In this document: positions 1 to 7,511 of the stretch, one piece after another
How positions within the stretch are numbered: position 1 is the first letter of the stretch
Layout of the letters: each line of letters opens with the position of its first letter
Assembly: GCA_001796965.1 (NCBI GenBank)
Contig: MGOA01000115.1
Coordinates: forward strand, 1 to 19,828
Reading direction: 5' to 3'
Length of the DNA: 19,828 nucleotides
Source of the DNA: Chloroflexi bacterium RBG_16_64_43
Lineage (GTDB): Bacteria; Chloroflexota; Anaerolineae; Anaerolineales; RBG-16-64-43
The notes under the pieces: model-generated
Seen by the model: only the letters and a program-made list of their open reading frames with translations
Told to the model about the DNA's origin: nothing
Databases searched by the model: none
Position numbers and translations under genes: made by a program

Positions 1-654
1 AACCGTCTCGAACAACCGCCCGCCACTTTCGAGGACCAGGCGCATATCGTCGGTCACGCGGCCGCGCGTGCTCGGCGGACGAAGATCGCGCGCATTCCTG
101 GCCAGGAGTGCGTCGTACGAATACCCGTATGCGCTCACAGCGCGTTCGTTCGCCTCTACGACCCGGCCATCCGGATCGACGAGAAGGATAATGTCGTTGG
201 CGTAACGCGTGAGAGCAGAGATGTGTTTCTCGATGGCTTTGCGCTCCAGTTCGAGTTCCAGGCTGCGCTGGAAGAAGCGCGCCTCGCGCTCACGCCAAAT
301 CCATCCGGCCGCCGAGGCCAGCGCCACGTCGAAGACGAATACCATCAGCGCAATTCGGATCGCCAGCGCGTTAAGCGGTGCCAGGATCTCATCCCGGTCA
401 ACTTTGGCCACCAAATACCAGGGGGATTGCGCCACCGGCCGTAATGCTGCGAGCACCGGCTGGCCGCGATAGTCCACGCCGTCGACCACACCCTCGACAC
501 CCCGCACAGCCATCGCCCCGGGCAAGTCCGCCTGAAGTAGAGGGAAGCGCAGGATGAGCGCCGGGTCATCGCGGTGGCGCAGTTCGTTCAGGAACACCAC
601 CTCATAGCCAACCTGTTCTACGAGGAGCGTTTCGGCAGTAGCGCTCTCGACGGG
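1..654 (-). pseudogene. Distal part of PAS/Cache sensor gene, beyond in-frame TAG (runs off left edge)
   Basis: On the minus strand the reading frame of the 655-1269 gene continues past the TAG at 655-657 with no further stop to the window edge (218 codons translated by hand). It first encodes the rest of the extracytoplasmic ligand domain (motifs FLNELRHRDDP and SPWYLVAKVDRDEI, typical of Cache-type sensor kinases). A second membrane helix follows (about LNALAIRIALMVFVFDVALA), then a charged linker, then a PAS domain start (YANDIILLVDPDGRVVEANERA). The kinase or other output domain lies outside the window. The frame, domain order and conserved style all match one gene broken by a single nonsense codon. 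Either the gene is a recent pseudogene, the protein is expressed as two pieces, or the base is a sequencing error. This part has no clear start codon with a ribosome site of its own. Confidence 0.7.
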
Positions 655-1269
655 CTACGACTGAATCAAGGGGAAAAGGAAAGCGCGGGGGTCGAACCTC
701 TCTACCACCGCCCCGACTCGATCGGCTGGTGATTCGCCCCCGGACACGATCGGTACAATGAGATCGATGTAGATATTCCCATCGTTCGCGTCGCGATAGA
801 AGTCCGTCAGGGTTGCGACACGCCCAGTGAGCGCTCTTTCAATCAAGTTCACATCGTACGCCTCGCCTGGGGGCACGCTATAGGCAGCACTCAAGGTCAC
901 CTTGCCATCCGTGCCGACCAGGAGCACATCGACGCAGTTGAGCCCGGCTTGATAGGCCCCCAGCCATTTCAGAGCGTCGGTGCGTCCTGCATGGGCGGCC
1001 GTCCCGCGCAAGACGTGGGTCAGGTCCGAAAGGCGCAGTCCGTCGGCCAGAATAACTTGGCCGTCAGACAATCGTTCCTCGCGCCACAGCTGGATCTGGC
1101 CCACCTTGAGTTCGGCGATGGTAGTGAGTTGCGCGCCGGCCTGGTCTCGGATTCTGCGACTCTGCCCCCAATAGGTCAGGCCTCCCGCGACGACCGACAG
1201 CAATATCAGGGCACCCAGAAGGGCTCGAAGCAGCGCCGGCCGGACACCCCGGATGTCCTTCCTTCTCAT
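655..1269 (-). CDS. N-terminal part of Cache/PAS membrane sensor, ended by premature amber codon
   Basis: Encodes 204 residues ending ...FLFPLIQS-TAG. The start is ATG at 1269-1267 (MRRKDIRG), preceded by AGGTGA at 1279-1274. A longer open frame reaches 1485, but that extension crosses the tyrS terminator, so it was not used. Residues about 13-34 form one membrane helix (ALLRALLGALILLSVVAGG). The following extracytoplasmic segment (LTTIAELKVGQIQLWREER, later GNIYIDLIVPI and VVERFDPRAFLFPL) is typical of Cache-type sensor histidine kinases. In that family the next residues are commonly Trp-Pro, and here TAG is followed by CCC (Pro), so TGG to TAG is the simplest explanation. The gene lies downstream of tyrS on the same strand but is separated from it by a terminator. 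The ligand is unknown. The output (histidine kinase or diguanylate cyclase) cannot be seen. Confidence 0.7.
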   Translation of the reverse strand: MRRKDIRGVRPALLRALLGALILLSVVAGGLTYWGQSRRIRDQAGAQLTTIAELKVGQIQLWREERLSDGQVILADGLRLSDLTHVLRGTAAHAGRTDALKWLGAYQAGLNCVDVLLVGTDGKVTLSAAYSVPPGEAYDVNLIERALTGRVATLTDFYRDANDGNIYIDLIVPIVSGGESPADRVGAVVERFDPRAFLFPLIQS

Positions 1270-1395
1270 GGCGTCACCTATCACCACGCGCCGTTCGATG
1301 GGTGCTCTCCGCGACCACGCGGCCGGTCCCTGTGACCGGGCGTCCCGCGTGCCGCGTCGGGCGGCGGCCAGGATCGACCTTGCGCTCTTCCCAGG

Positions 1396-1433
1396 AAAAC
1401 AGACGTCCATTCGCGCGGACCGCGAACGGACGT
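1396..1433 (-). terminator. Intrinsic terminator of tyrS
   Basis: A 13-bp stem with one mismatch (arms 1403-1415 and 1421-1433, loop CGGAC) lies 53 bases downstream of the tyrS stop on the minus strand. It is followed on that strand by CTGTTTTCC, which contains a run of four T at 1399-1396. Its position and the T run fit factor-independent termination of tyrS. Confidence 0.7.
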
Positions 1434-1485
1434 TGTGGAAGGCCTGCCTTGGAGCGAGAACGATCGACCCAAGCGGCGCCGGCAT

Positions 1486-2721
1486 TCATCGCGCGATGCG
1501 AGTTAACCTAACGAAGCGCCGCTTGCCAACCTGGAGCACGGCATCGTGAGTGAGGTCCAGGGTCACGTCGGTGTCGCCTACGCCGGCCCCATCCAGTTTC
1601 ACCCCTCCCTGTTCGATTAAACGGCGAGCTTCACTGCGGCTGCGAGCCAAGCCATTCTCCGCCATCCAATCCACCAGGCGGGGCGACCCCTCAACCACCA
1701 TTTCAGTCATCGACTCCGGCAGATCGGATTGCTGGAACACACGTCGAAACGCATCTTCAGCAAGTTCCGCAGACGCCTCTCCATGAAAGATGGAGACAAC
1801 CTCGCGGGCAAGTGACATCTTTACGTCCCGCGGGTGAACCCCACCGCCGGCAAGATCGGCTTCGAGGCGCTGGATTTCACCCGGTGACCAGCGGCTCAAC
1901 AGGCGCATGTACACGGGCATGGCCGTATCGGGCAGGCTCATCACTTTGCCGTACATGTCGTCTGCGCCCGCCAAAAGGGGTATGTGATTGCCGAGGCTCT
2001 TGCTCATGCGCACCACGCCATCGGTGCCCGGTAGGATGCCCGTGAGGACGCCGACGTTGGGACGGGCGCCCAGGTATTCCATGACCTTGCGCGCCGCAGT
2101 GAGAATGTTGAAGAGCTGCTCGCTCCCGCCTACCTGGACGTCGGCCTGCAAGGAGTAGGCGTCGTAGCCCTGCATCACTGCGTAGAAGGTCTCATGCAGG
2201 TATACCGCGTCGCCCCGTTCCCAGCGCAGGCGGAAGTTGTCGCGCGTGACGAATTGCTGCAAGGTGAAGTTCGAGGCCAGGCGGATCATCTCGGCGAAGG
2301 TCAACGTCGAGAGCCACTCGGAATTATGACGCACTTCCGTCCGCTCGCGGTCAAGGATTCGGTAGGCCTGCTCCGCATACGTCCGCCCGTTGGCCTCAAT
2401 CTGCGCCTGGCTGAGCTGCGGGCGCAACTTATCCTTGTCGGATGGATCGCCCACTCGCGCGGTGTAATCCCCAATCAGGAAGATCGCTTGGTGGCCCAGA
2501 TCCTGGAATTGGCGCAGCTTGCGCATGGTGACGGTATGACCGAGGTGCAAATCGGCAGTGGTCGGGTCGTACCCGCAGTAGATGCGCAACGGGCGCCGCT
2601 CTCGGGCGGCCAGCCCCAAGCGCTCCCGCAATTCTTCCGCCATGGCACGCTGGACCTGGGCGTCCCCGTATTCGGTTCCCTGCATCAGCAGGGTGACCTG
2701 CTCATCGATGGACAAGGGCAT
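1486..2721 (-). CDS. tyrS: Tyrosyl-tRNA synthetase
   Basis: A class I aminoacyl-tRNA synthetase of 411 residues that charges tRNA-Tyr with tyrosine in the cytoplasm. The ATP-binding HIGH-type motif is HLGH at residues 59-62 (within CGYDPTTADLHLGHTV). The KMSKS loop is RMSKS at 238-242. The tyrosine pocket signature QGYDAYSLQADVQVGGSEQ is at about 184-202. The C-terminal 65 residues contain an S4-like RNA-binding domain (NGLARSRSEARRLIEQGGVKLDG). The sequence is closer to the TyrZ-like branch (GDYTARVGDPS) than to the E. coli-type enzyme, as judged from memory. The length is normal and the frame intact. The start ATG at 2721-2719 is supported by AAGGTGA at 2734-2728, six bases upstream. It is divergent from mreB. 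The short leader leaves no room for a T-box. Confidence 0.97.
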   Translation of the reverse strand: MPLSIDEQVTLLMQGTEYGDAQVQRAMAEELRERLGLAARERRPLRIYCGYDPTTADLHLGHTVTMRKLRQFQDLGHQAIFLIGDYTARVGDPSDKDKLRPQLSQAQIEANGRTYAEQAYRILDRERTEVRHNSEWLSTLTFAEMIRLASNFTLQQFVTRDNFRLRWERGDAVYLHETFYAVMQGYDAYSLQADVQVGGSEQLFNILTAARKVMEYLGARPNVGVLTGILPGTDGVVRMSKSLGNHIPLLAGADDMYGKVMSLPDTAMPVYMRLLSRWSPGEIQRLEADLAGGGVHPRDVKMSLAREVVSIFHGEASAELAEDAFRRVFQQSDLPESMTEMVVEGSPRLVDWMAENGLARSRSEARRLIEQGGVKLDGAGVGDTDVTLDLTHDAVLQVGKRRFVRLTRIAR

Positions 2722-2771
2722 AATCGATCACCTTCGATAGATCCAATGCCGCGGGCGATGATTCTAGCCTG

Positions 2772-2777
2772 ATTATA
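2772..2777 (-). promoter_or_regulatory. Putative -10 element for tyrS
   Basis: A perfect TATAAT on the minus strand lies about 50 bases upstream of the tyrS start codon. No good -35 hexamer is found at 16-18 bases. The expected -35 position (about 2795-2800) overlaps the -35 of the divergent mreB promoter. Confidence 0.5.
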
Positions 2778-2798
2778 GTGCACTGCGCGCCAGACGAA

Positions 2799-2826
2799 CT
2801 GACACACCGGGACCCGATGGTATAAT
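2799..2826 (+). promoter_or_regulatory. Sigma70-type promoter of the mreB cluster
   Basis: CTGACA at 2799-2804, a 16-base spacer, and TATAAT at 2821-2826. TG at 2818-2819 makes an extended -10 (TGGTATAAT). The predicted start is near 2833, giving a 5' leader of about 100 bases before the mreB start. Confidence 0.75.
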
Positions 2827-2936
2827 CTCGTGTTGCGCGCAATTCCACGCAGCGTATCGACACCATCGTCAATGCCGGTTGCGCTTGGATGAGCGTCCGG
2901 CCGACGTGCTGAACCGTGCGGCACGAGGAGCAGGCG

Positions 2937-4001
2937 TTGGCTTTCAACCCCCTCAACTGGTTGCTGGGCCTATTCTCGCTCGACATCAGCATCGACCTGG
3001 GCACCGCGAACACTCTGGTCAGCGTCCACGGCAAGGGCATCGTCATCAACGAGCCCTCCTGGGTGGCCGTCGAGAAGAAGTCCCGCCGCCCGTTGGCCAT
3101 CGGCACAGCCGCGAAGGAGATGGTCGGCCGCACGCCTTCGAACGTGGTCACCCTGCGCCCGCTGCGTGACGGCGTGATCTCCGAATTCGACATCACCCAA
3201 GCGATGCTGGAGTACTTCATCGGCAAGGCCCACGAGCAGAGCGTGGTGCCGGTGCCGCGGCCGCGGGTCATCGTCGGCGTGCCGTGCGGGGCCACCGATG
3301 TGGAGAAGCGCGCCGTGTACGACGCGGCGATCTCAGCTGGAGCGCGCGAAGCGTACCTGGTTGAAGAACCGGTCGCGGCGGCGATGGGCGCCGGCCTGCC
3401 GGTGCGCGACACGCGTGGCACGATGCTCATGGATATCGGCGGAGGCACGACCGAGGTCGCGATTTTCTCCATCGGAACTGTGGTCGCCTCACATTCCATC
3501 CGCATCGGCGGCGATGAGATGGACGAGAACATCGCGCTCTATCTGCGCGACAAGTACAACCTGCTCGTTGGCAGCGGGATGGCCGAACAGGCCAAGATCT
3601 CGGTCGGCTCGGCCTACGCGTTGCGCGAAGAGAAGGTGACGACCGTGCGCGGCCGCAACCTGATCACCGGGTTGCCGGAGGAGGTGGAGGTTTCGTCGAT
3701 CGAGATGCGCGAGGCCCTCAACCCTTCGCTCAAGGCCATATCCGAATCCGTCCGTGACATTCTTGAGAAGGCGCCTCCCGAAATCATGGCCGACCTGCTC
3801 GACAGCGGTCTGTGTCTGACCGGCGGCGGGTCGCTCCTGCAGGGCCTGCCCGAACGGCTCAGCGACGAGTTTCACATCCGCGTATGGCGTGCCGACGATC
3901 CGTTGACGTGCGTGGTGCGCGGCGCCGCCGCCATCCTAGAGAACCTTGACATCGAGCGCCAGTTCCTGGCCAGCCTCGAACGCTCACGAGGCGTGTCCTG
4001 A
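2937..4001 (+). CDS. mreB: Rod shape-determining protein MreB (actin homologue)
   Basis: The ATP-dependent actin-like filament protein that lines the inner membrane and guides the RodA/PBP2 elongation machine. It has 354 residues from the proposed TTG start at 2937, which is set by GAGGAG at 2925-2930, six bases away. An upstream in-frame GTG at 2916 has no such site and would add seven residues. The N-terminus MAFNPLNWLLGLFSL is hydrophobic and could be a membrane-binding helix. Phosphate 1 is DLGTANT at 20-26. The VEEPVAAAMGAGLPV segment is at 142-156. Phosphate 2 is DIGGGTTEVAIF at 166-177. The adenosine region is TGGGSLL at 295-301. The MreB-specific IGGDEMDENI is at 190-199. The length is normal for the family (330-350). 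It is the first gene of the cluster, with mreC 59 bases downstream. Confidence 0.97.
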   Translation: MAFNPLNWLLGLFSLDISIDLGTANTLVSVHGKGIVINEPSWVAVEKKSRRPLAIGTAAKEMVGRTPSNVVTLRPLRDGVISEFDITQAMLEYFIGKAHEQSVVPVPRPRVIVGVPCGATDVEKRAVYDAAISAGAREAYLVEEPVAAAMGAGLPVRDTRGTMLMDIGGGTTEVAIFSIGTVVASHSIRIGGDEMDENIALYLRDKYNLLVGSGMAEQAKISVGSAYALREEKVTTVRGRNLITGLPEEVEVSSIEMREALNPSLKAISESVRDILEKAPPEIMADLLDSGLCLTGGGSLLQGLPERLSDEFHIRVWRADDPLTCVVRGAAAILENLDIERQFLASLERSRGVS

Positions 4002-4060
4002 TCCCTCGCCATGCCTGCCCTATCCAGTGAGCCTCGCCCGCCCCTCCCGACCCCCTAAGA

Positions 4061-4909
4061 ATGTCTGAACTCCGACGACGGATGCTCCTCGCCTCGGCGC
4101 TGATCCTGTTGGCGCTCGGGCTGCTGGTCATTGAACGCGCGGGTTACCTCGACCCACTCAAGAATCTGGCCGGCCGCCCCTTGCTCGGCCTGCAGCGTTC
4201 GTTCTCCACCGCCTATTACAACGTGCGTGATTTCCTGACGGCACCGCGCAACCTGGCCGACTTGCGCAACGAGAACGCGCGCTTGCAGGCGCAGGTGAGT
4301 CAACTGGAGGCGGAGGTGGTGACGCTGCGCGAGCAGGCGGCCGAACAGGAAGTGCTGCGCGCCTTGCTCGGCTTCGCTCGCGAGCAGCCGGCCAGTCGCT
4401 ACGTCACGGCGCGCGTCATCGGCCGCGATACGAGCCCCTTCCTTCGTTACCTCCTGCTGGATCAGGGCTCGGACGCAGGGGTGCGGCGCGGCATGCCGGT
4501 GGTCAGCGAAAACGGGCTGGTCGGACGCATCTCGGAAGTTTCAGCCAGCGCCGCCAAAGTGCAACTCATCATCGATCCCCAGTCCGCCATCAATGCCCGG
4601 GTGCAGGAAACGCGCGCCGAAGGCGTGCTCATTGGCCAACCGACGGGCGAGCTCACGCTCACCTACCTGGCCCAAGATGCGGTGGTCAAAGCTGGCGACC
4701 TCGTAGTTACCTCGGGCCTGGGAGGGGGCTTTCCGGCCAACATCCTCGCCGGCCGCGTGGTCAGCGTGCGCAAACGGGATTACGAGCTTTACCAGACGGC
4801 AACCGTCTTGCCACGCGTGGACTTCGGCCGACTCGAGATCGTTCTGATCATCGCCGATTTCGAGCCCATCGATATCGGCTCGCTGTCGCCCGGCCAGCCG
4901 GCCCCGTGA
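4061..4909 (+). CDS. mreC: Rod shape-determining protein MreC
   Basis: A bitopic scaffold protein of the elongasome that links cytoplasmic MreB to PBP2 and RodA across the membrane (known family role). It has 282 residues: one membrane helix at about 8-24 (MLLASALILLALGLLVI), a heptad-rich coiled coil at about 62-105 (LADLRNENARLQAQVSQLEAEVVTLREQ), then the two-barrel MreC domain. Visible family motifs are GSDAGVRRGMPVVSENGLVGRI (136-157), IIDPQSAINARVQET (170-184) and VVTSGLGGGFPANILAGRV (215-233). No Shine-Dalgarno is evident before the ATG (context CCCCTAAGAATG), so initiation is weak or depends on coupling to mreB. The mreD start is seven bases beyond the stop. Confidence 0.95.
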   Translation: MSELRRRMLLASALILLALGLLVIERAGYLDPLKNLAGRPLLGLQRSFSTAYYNVRDFLTAPRNLADLRNENARLQAQVSQLEAEVVTLREQAAEQEVLRALLGFAREQPASRYVTARVIGRDTSPFLRYLLLDQGSDAGVRRGMPVVSENGLVGRISEVSASAAKVQLIIDPQSAINARVQETRAEGVLIGQPTGELTLTYLAQDAVVKAGDLVVTSGLGGGFPANILAGRVVSVRKRDYELYQTATVLPRVDFGRLEIVLIIADFEPIDIGSLSPGQPAP

Positions 4910-4915
4910 GGCGGA

Positions 4916-5425
4916 ATGATCTGGGCGATCGCGGTTCCCCTGCTAGCCCTCGTGGCCGTCCTCCAATCGGCAGTGCTGCGACAGATTGAATTCGCGGGTG
5001 GCAACCTGGACTTGCTGCTGCTGGTTGTTCTTTGCTGGAGCATGTTGCGCCCCAAGGAAGGATTGGTTTGGGCGGTGGTCGGCGGGTTCGCCGCCGATCT
5101 GCTCTCGGGCGGGCCCTTCGGAGCCACGGCCATCGTTTACCTCGTTACCTCACTTGCTGCTGGTCAGATTCAAGGGCGCTTGTGGGGCAGCCATCCGCTG
5201 ATCATCATGGGCCTGGCGCTGCTCGGCACCGGCACCACTCACCTGCTTGGTCTGGCGATTCTCAGCCTGACCGGACGGCCGCTCGACGTGGGTTACACGC
5301 TCGCCTATGTAACGCTGCCGACCGCCTTCATCAATGTGGCCATGGTGCTGCCCGTATTCTCAGCATTGCGCGCGTTGGACCGGTTCGCCGGACCGCGTGA
5401 GCTGCGCAGCGAAGTGGAGGAATAG
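4916..5425 (+). CDS. mreD: Rod shape-determining protein MreD
   Basis: A small polytopic membrane protein of 169 residues that works with MreC in the elongasome. It is almost wholly hydrophobic, with about five predicted helices. The segment WAVVGGFAADLLSGGPFGATAIVYLVTS is the usual MreD signature (G-x-x-x-D-x-L-x-x-x-x-G-x-x). The C-terminus (RFAGPRELRSEVEE) is charged and cytoplasmic. The ATG at 4916 follows GAGGCGG at 4908-4914, which overlaps the mreC stop, so translation is probably coupled. mrdA starts three bases after the stop. Identification rests on position plus the signature, since MreD is poorly conserved. Confidence 0.92.
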   Translation: MIWAIAVPLLALVAVLQSAVLRQIEFAGGNLDLLLLVVLCWSMLRPKEGLVWAVVGGFAADLLSGGPFGATAIVYLVTSLAAGQIQGRLWGSHPLIIMGLALLGTGTTHLLGLAILSLTGRPLDVGYTLAYVTLPTAFINVAMVLPVFSALRALDRFAGPRELRSEVEE

Positions 5426-5428
5426 TCC

Positions 5429-7483
5429 GTGGCTGGCCAAACAGGCGGCAATCGGGTTGACCCCCGGCGCATCCTGCTGCTGGGCGCAGTTGTCGCCCTC
5501 ATCTACGGCATCTTCAGCCTGCGTCTGTTCGTGCTGCAAATCCTGCGGGGCAGCGACTATGTGGCGGCCGCGGATGAGAACCGCATCACGCGGGTCGTCC
5601 TGCCCGCTTCGCGCGGTGTGGTCTACGACCGCAACGGCGTGCTGCTCGCCCGCAATGTGCCATCATTTGAAATCACCATTACTCCGGCTAGCTTGCCCGA
5701 CAGCCCGGCCGAAGTGCAGGCGATCTACGCACGCCTCTCGTCGCTAACGGGTGTGCCTATCGTCGTGCCGGGCTCCAAGCCCTCGGCCGAGTGCGCCGAA
5801 GGCCGTGGGATTCAAGATCTCGTGGAAGAGTGGACCGGCCTGGCCCCGTACGCGGCGGTGAAGATCAAGTGCAATGCCGACCCGCACACCGCCATGCTGA
5901 TACAAGAGCAGGCCTTCACCATGCCGGGGGTCGGAGTCCGGGTCTCACCGGCGCGCGACTATCCCACGGGAGCGTTGACCGCCCACATCATCGGATACAT
6001 GGGGCCCATCCCGGCCGAACAACGTGAGTTCTACGAGTCGCGCGGGCTGCGCATCGGCCAAGACCGCATCGGCTATGCGGGCATCGAACGATCATTGCAG
6101 GAAATCCTGGCGGGCGCCTATGGACAGAAGCTGGTGGAAGAGGACGCCGCCGGCCTTGAGTTGCGTCTGGTGGCACCTCCCCAAGAACCGGTCGCGGGGA
6201 CCAACCTGCGGCTGACGATCGACACCCGCTTGCAGGCGGCGGCCCAAGCAGCACTGCAGAGCACAATCGATTCGGTGCGCGCTCGCAAGCTCGAATTCCT
6301 GCGCAGCCCCATCGTCAGCGGCGTGGTCATCGCTATGGATCCGCAAACCGGCGAGATCCTGGCGATGGTCTCGTTGCCCACCTACGACAACGAGCAGTTC
6401 GCCCGCCTGATCCCCCTGGACTACTACAACTCGTTGCTTTCGGACCAAAGCAACCCGCTGATCAATCACGCCATCCAGGGCGAGTACCCTCCCGGATCTG
6501 TGTTCAAGATGGCGACCGCGATCGGAGCGCTCAACGAGCAAGTGGTCACGCCCGAGAAGGAGCTCTTCGACCCCGGGGAAATCGTCATCCAGAATCGCTA
6601 CTTCCCCAACGATCCGGGCCGGGCGCGCGAGTTCGTGTGCTATGACCGCAACGGCCACGGCCTGGTCGACTTCCTCAGGGGGGTCGCCGTTTCGTGCGAC
6701 GTCTACTTCTACAAACTCGGCGGTGGCTATCCGGGCGAGGTGGCCGGCGGCACCACCGGCCAGCTGGAAGGCGCCGGCCTGGGCATTCTGCGCATCAAGC
6801 GTTACGCGCAAGCCATCGGGTACGGCCGCGCCTTAGGAGTCGAGTTGCCCGCCGAAGCATCCGGATTGCTGCCCGACCCGGACTGGAAGCGCATCAACCT
6901 TGGAGAAAACTGGGCCACAGGCGACACCTACATCGCGACCATCGGCCAGGGCTTCGTGCTTGCCACGCCCCTCCAAGTTCTCGAGAGCATCGCCACCCTG
7001 GCCAATGGCGGGCGAGTGATGAAGCCCACTCTGCTCAGGCAGTTCCTCGACGGCGAGGGCAATGTCGTGCGCGAGATAGAACCTCAGGTGCTATGGGATA
7101 TCACCCAGGACGTGACCAGCGATCCGGATCATTTGAAGGTCGACGAGCAATGGGTGCGCCTCGCGCAGGAGGGCATGCGTCAAGTGGTCAGCTACGGCAC
7201 CGCGGCCGATTACGCGCAACTCGACAACGTCGTGACCGCTGGCAAGACCGGCACCGCCGAGTACTGCGATAACATCGCCCAATCGCGCAACTTATGCCAG
7301 CCGGGCGCCTGGCCTACGCACTCGTGGTACGTGGGCTACGGCCCGTTTGACAAGCCGGAGATCGCCGTGATCGCCTTCGTGTACGATGGGGGCGAAGGCG
7401 CCGTGACTTCGGGGCCGATCGTCAAACAGGTGCTGCAGGCCTACTTCGAGCTCAAGGCAATCGACGCTGCAGCACAACGCTAG
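5429..7483 (+). CDS. mrdA: Penicillin-binding protein 2, elongasome transpeptidase
   Basis: A class B PBP that cross-links new lateral-wall peptidoglycan made by RodA. It has 684 residues with a GTG start at 5429 behind GGAGGAA. One N-terminal membrane helix lies at about 15-38. The pedestal/dimerisation domain begins SRGVVYDRNGVLLARN (61-76). The catalytic SxxK is S357-V-F-K360 in PPGSVFKMA. The second motif is S422-C-D424, the SxD variant expected in PBP2. KTG is K606-T-G608. The extracytoplasmic part has six cysteines (122, 148, 404, 423, 613, 623). C404, H410 and C423 have the spacing of the zinc ligands reported for PBP2 of Acinetobacter and E. coli. The protein is longer than E. coli PBP2, with extra loops at about 108-148 and 432-458. 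Only four bases separate it from mreD, and the minC promoter overlaps its 3' end. Confidence 0.95.
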   Translation: MAGQTGGNRVDPRRILLLGAVVALIYGIFSLRLFVLQILRGSDYVAAADENRITRVVLPASRGVVYDRNGVLLARNVPSFEITITPASLPDSPAEVQAIYARLSSLTGVPIVVPGSKPSAECAEGRGIQDLVEEWTGLAPYAAVKIKCNADPHTAMLIQEQAFTMPGVGVRVSPARDYPTGALTAHIIGYMGPIPAEQREFYESRGLRIGQDRIGYAGIERSLQEILAGAYGQKLVEEDAAGLELRLVAPPQEPVAGTNLRLTIDTRLQAAAQAALQSTIDSVRARKLEFLRSPIVSGVVIAMDPQTGEILAMVSLPTYDNEQFARLIPLDYYNSLLSDQSNPLINHAIQGEYPPGSVFKMATAIGALNEQVVTPEKELFDPGEIVIQNRYFPNDPGRAREFVCYDRNGHGLVDFLRGVAVSCDVYFYKLGGGYPGEVAGGTTGQLEGAGLGILRIKRYAQAIGYGRALGVELPAEASGLLPDPDWKRINLGENWATGDTYIATIGQGFVLATPLQVLESIATLANGGRVMKPTLLRQFLDGEGNVVREIEPQVLWDITQDVTSDPDHLKVDEQWVRLAQEGMRQVVSYGTAADYAQLDNVVTAGKTGTAEYCDNIAQSRNLCQPGAWPTHSWYVGYGPFDKPEIAVIAFVYDGGEGAVTSGPIVKQVLQAYFELKAIDAAAQR

Positions 7484-7495
7484 CCAAAACCAGGA

Positions 7496-7504
7496 TGCTA
7501 TAAT
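7496..7504 (+). promoter_or_regulatory. Extended -10 promoter of minC, probably leaderless
   Basis: TGCTATAAT at 7496-7504 is a perfect extended -10 lying just after the mrdA stop. Its expected start site (six to eight bases beyond) falls at 7510-7512, on the A of the minC ATG at 7512. No -35 hexamer is recognisable. No Shine-Dalgarno precedes that ATG. Confidence 0.6.
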
Positions 7505-7511
7505 CGCGCCG

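Noticed and set aside
1270..1485. Open extension of the left-edge sensor frame up to 1485
   Set aside because: It covers the tyrS terminator hairpin and encodes arginine-rich sequence unlike a sensor. The ATG at 1269 has a ribosome site.
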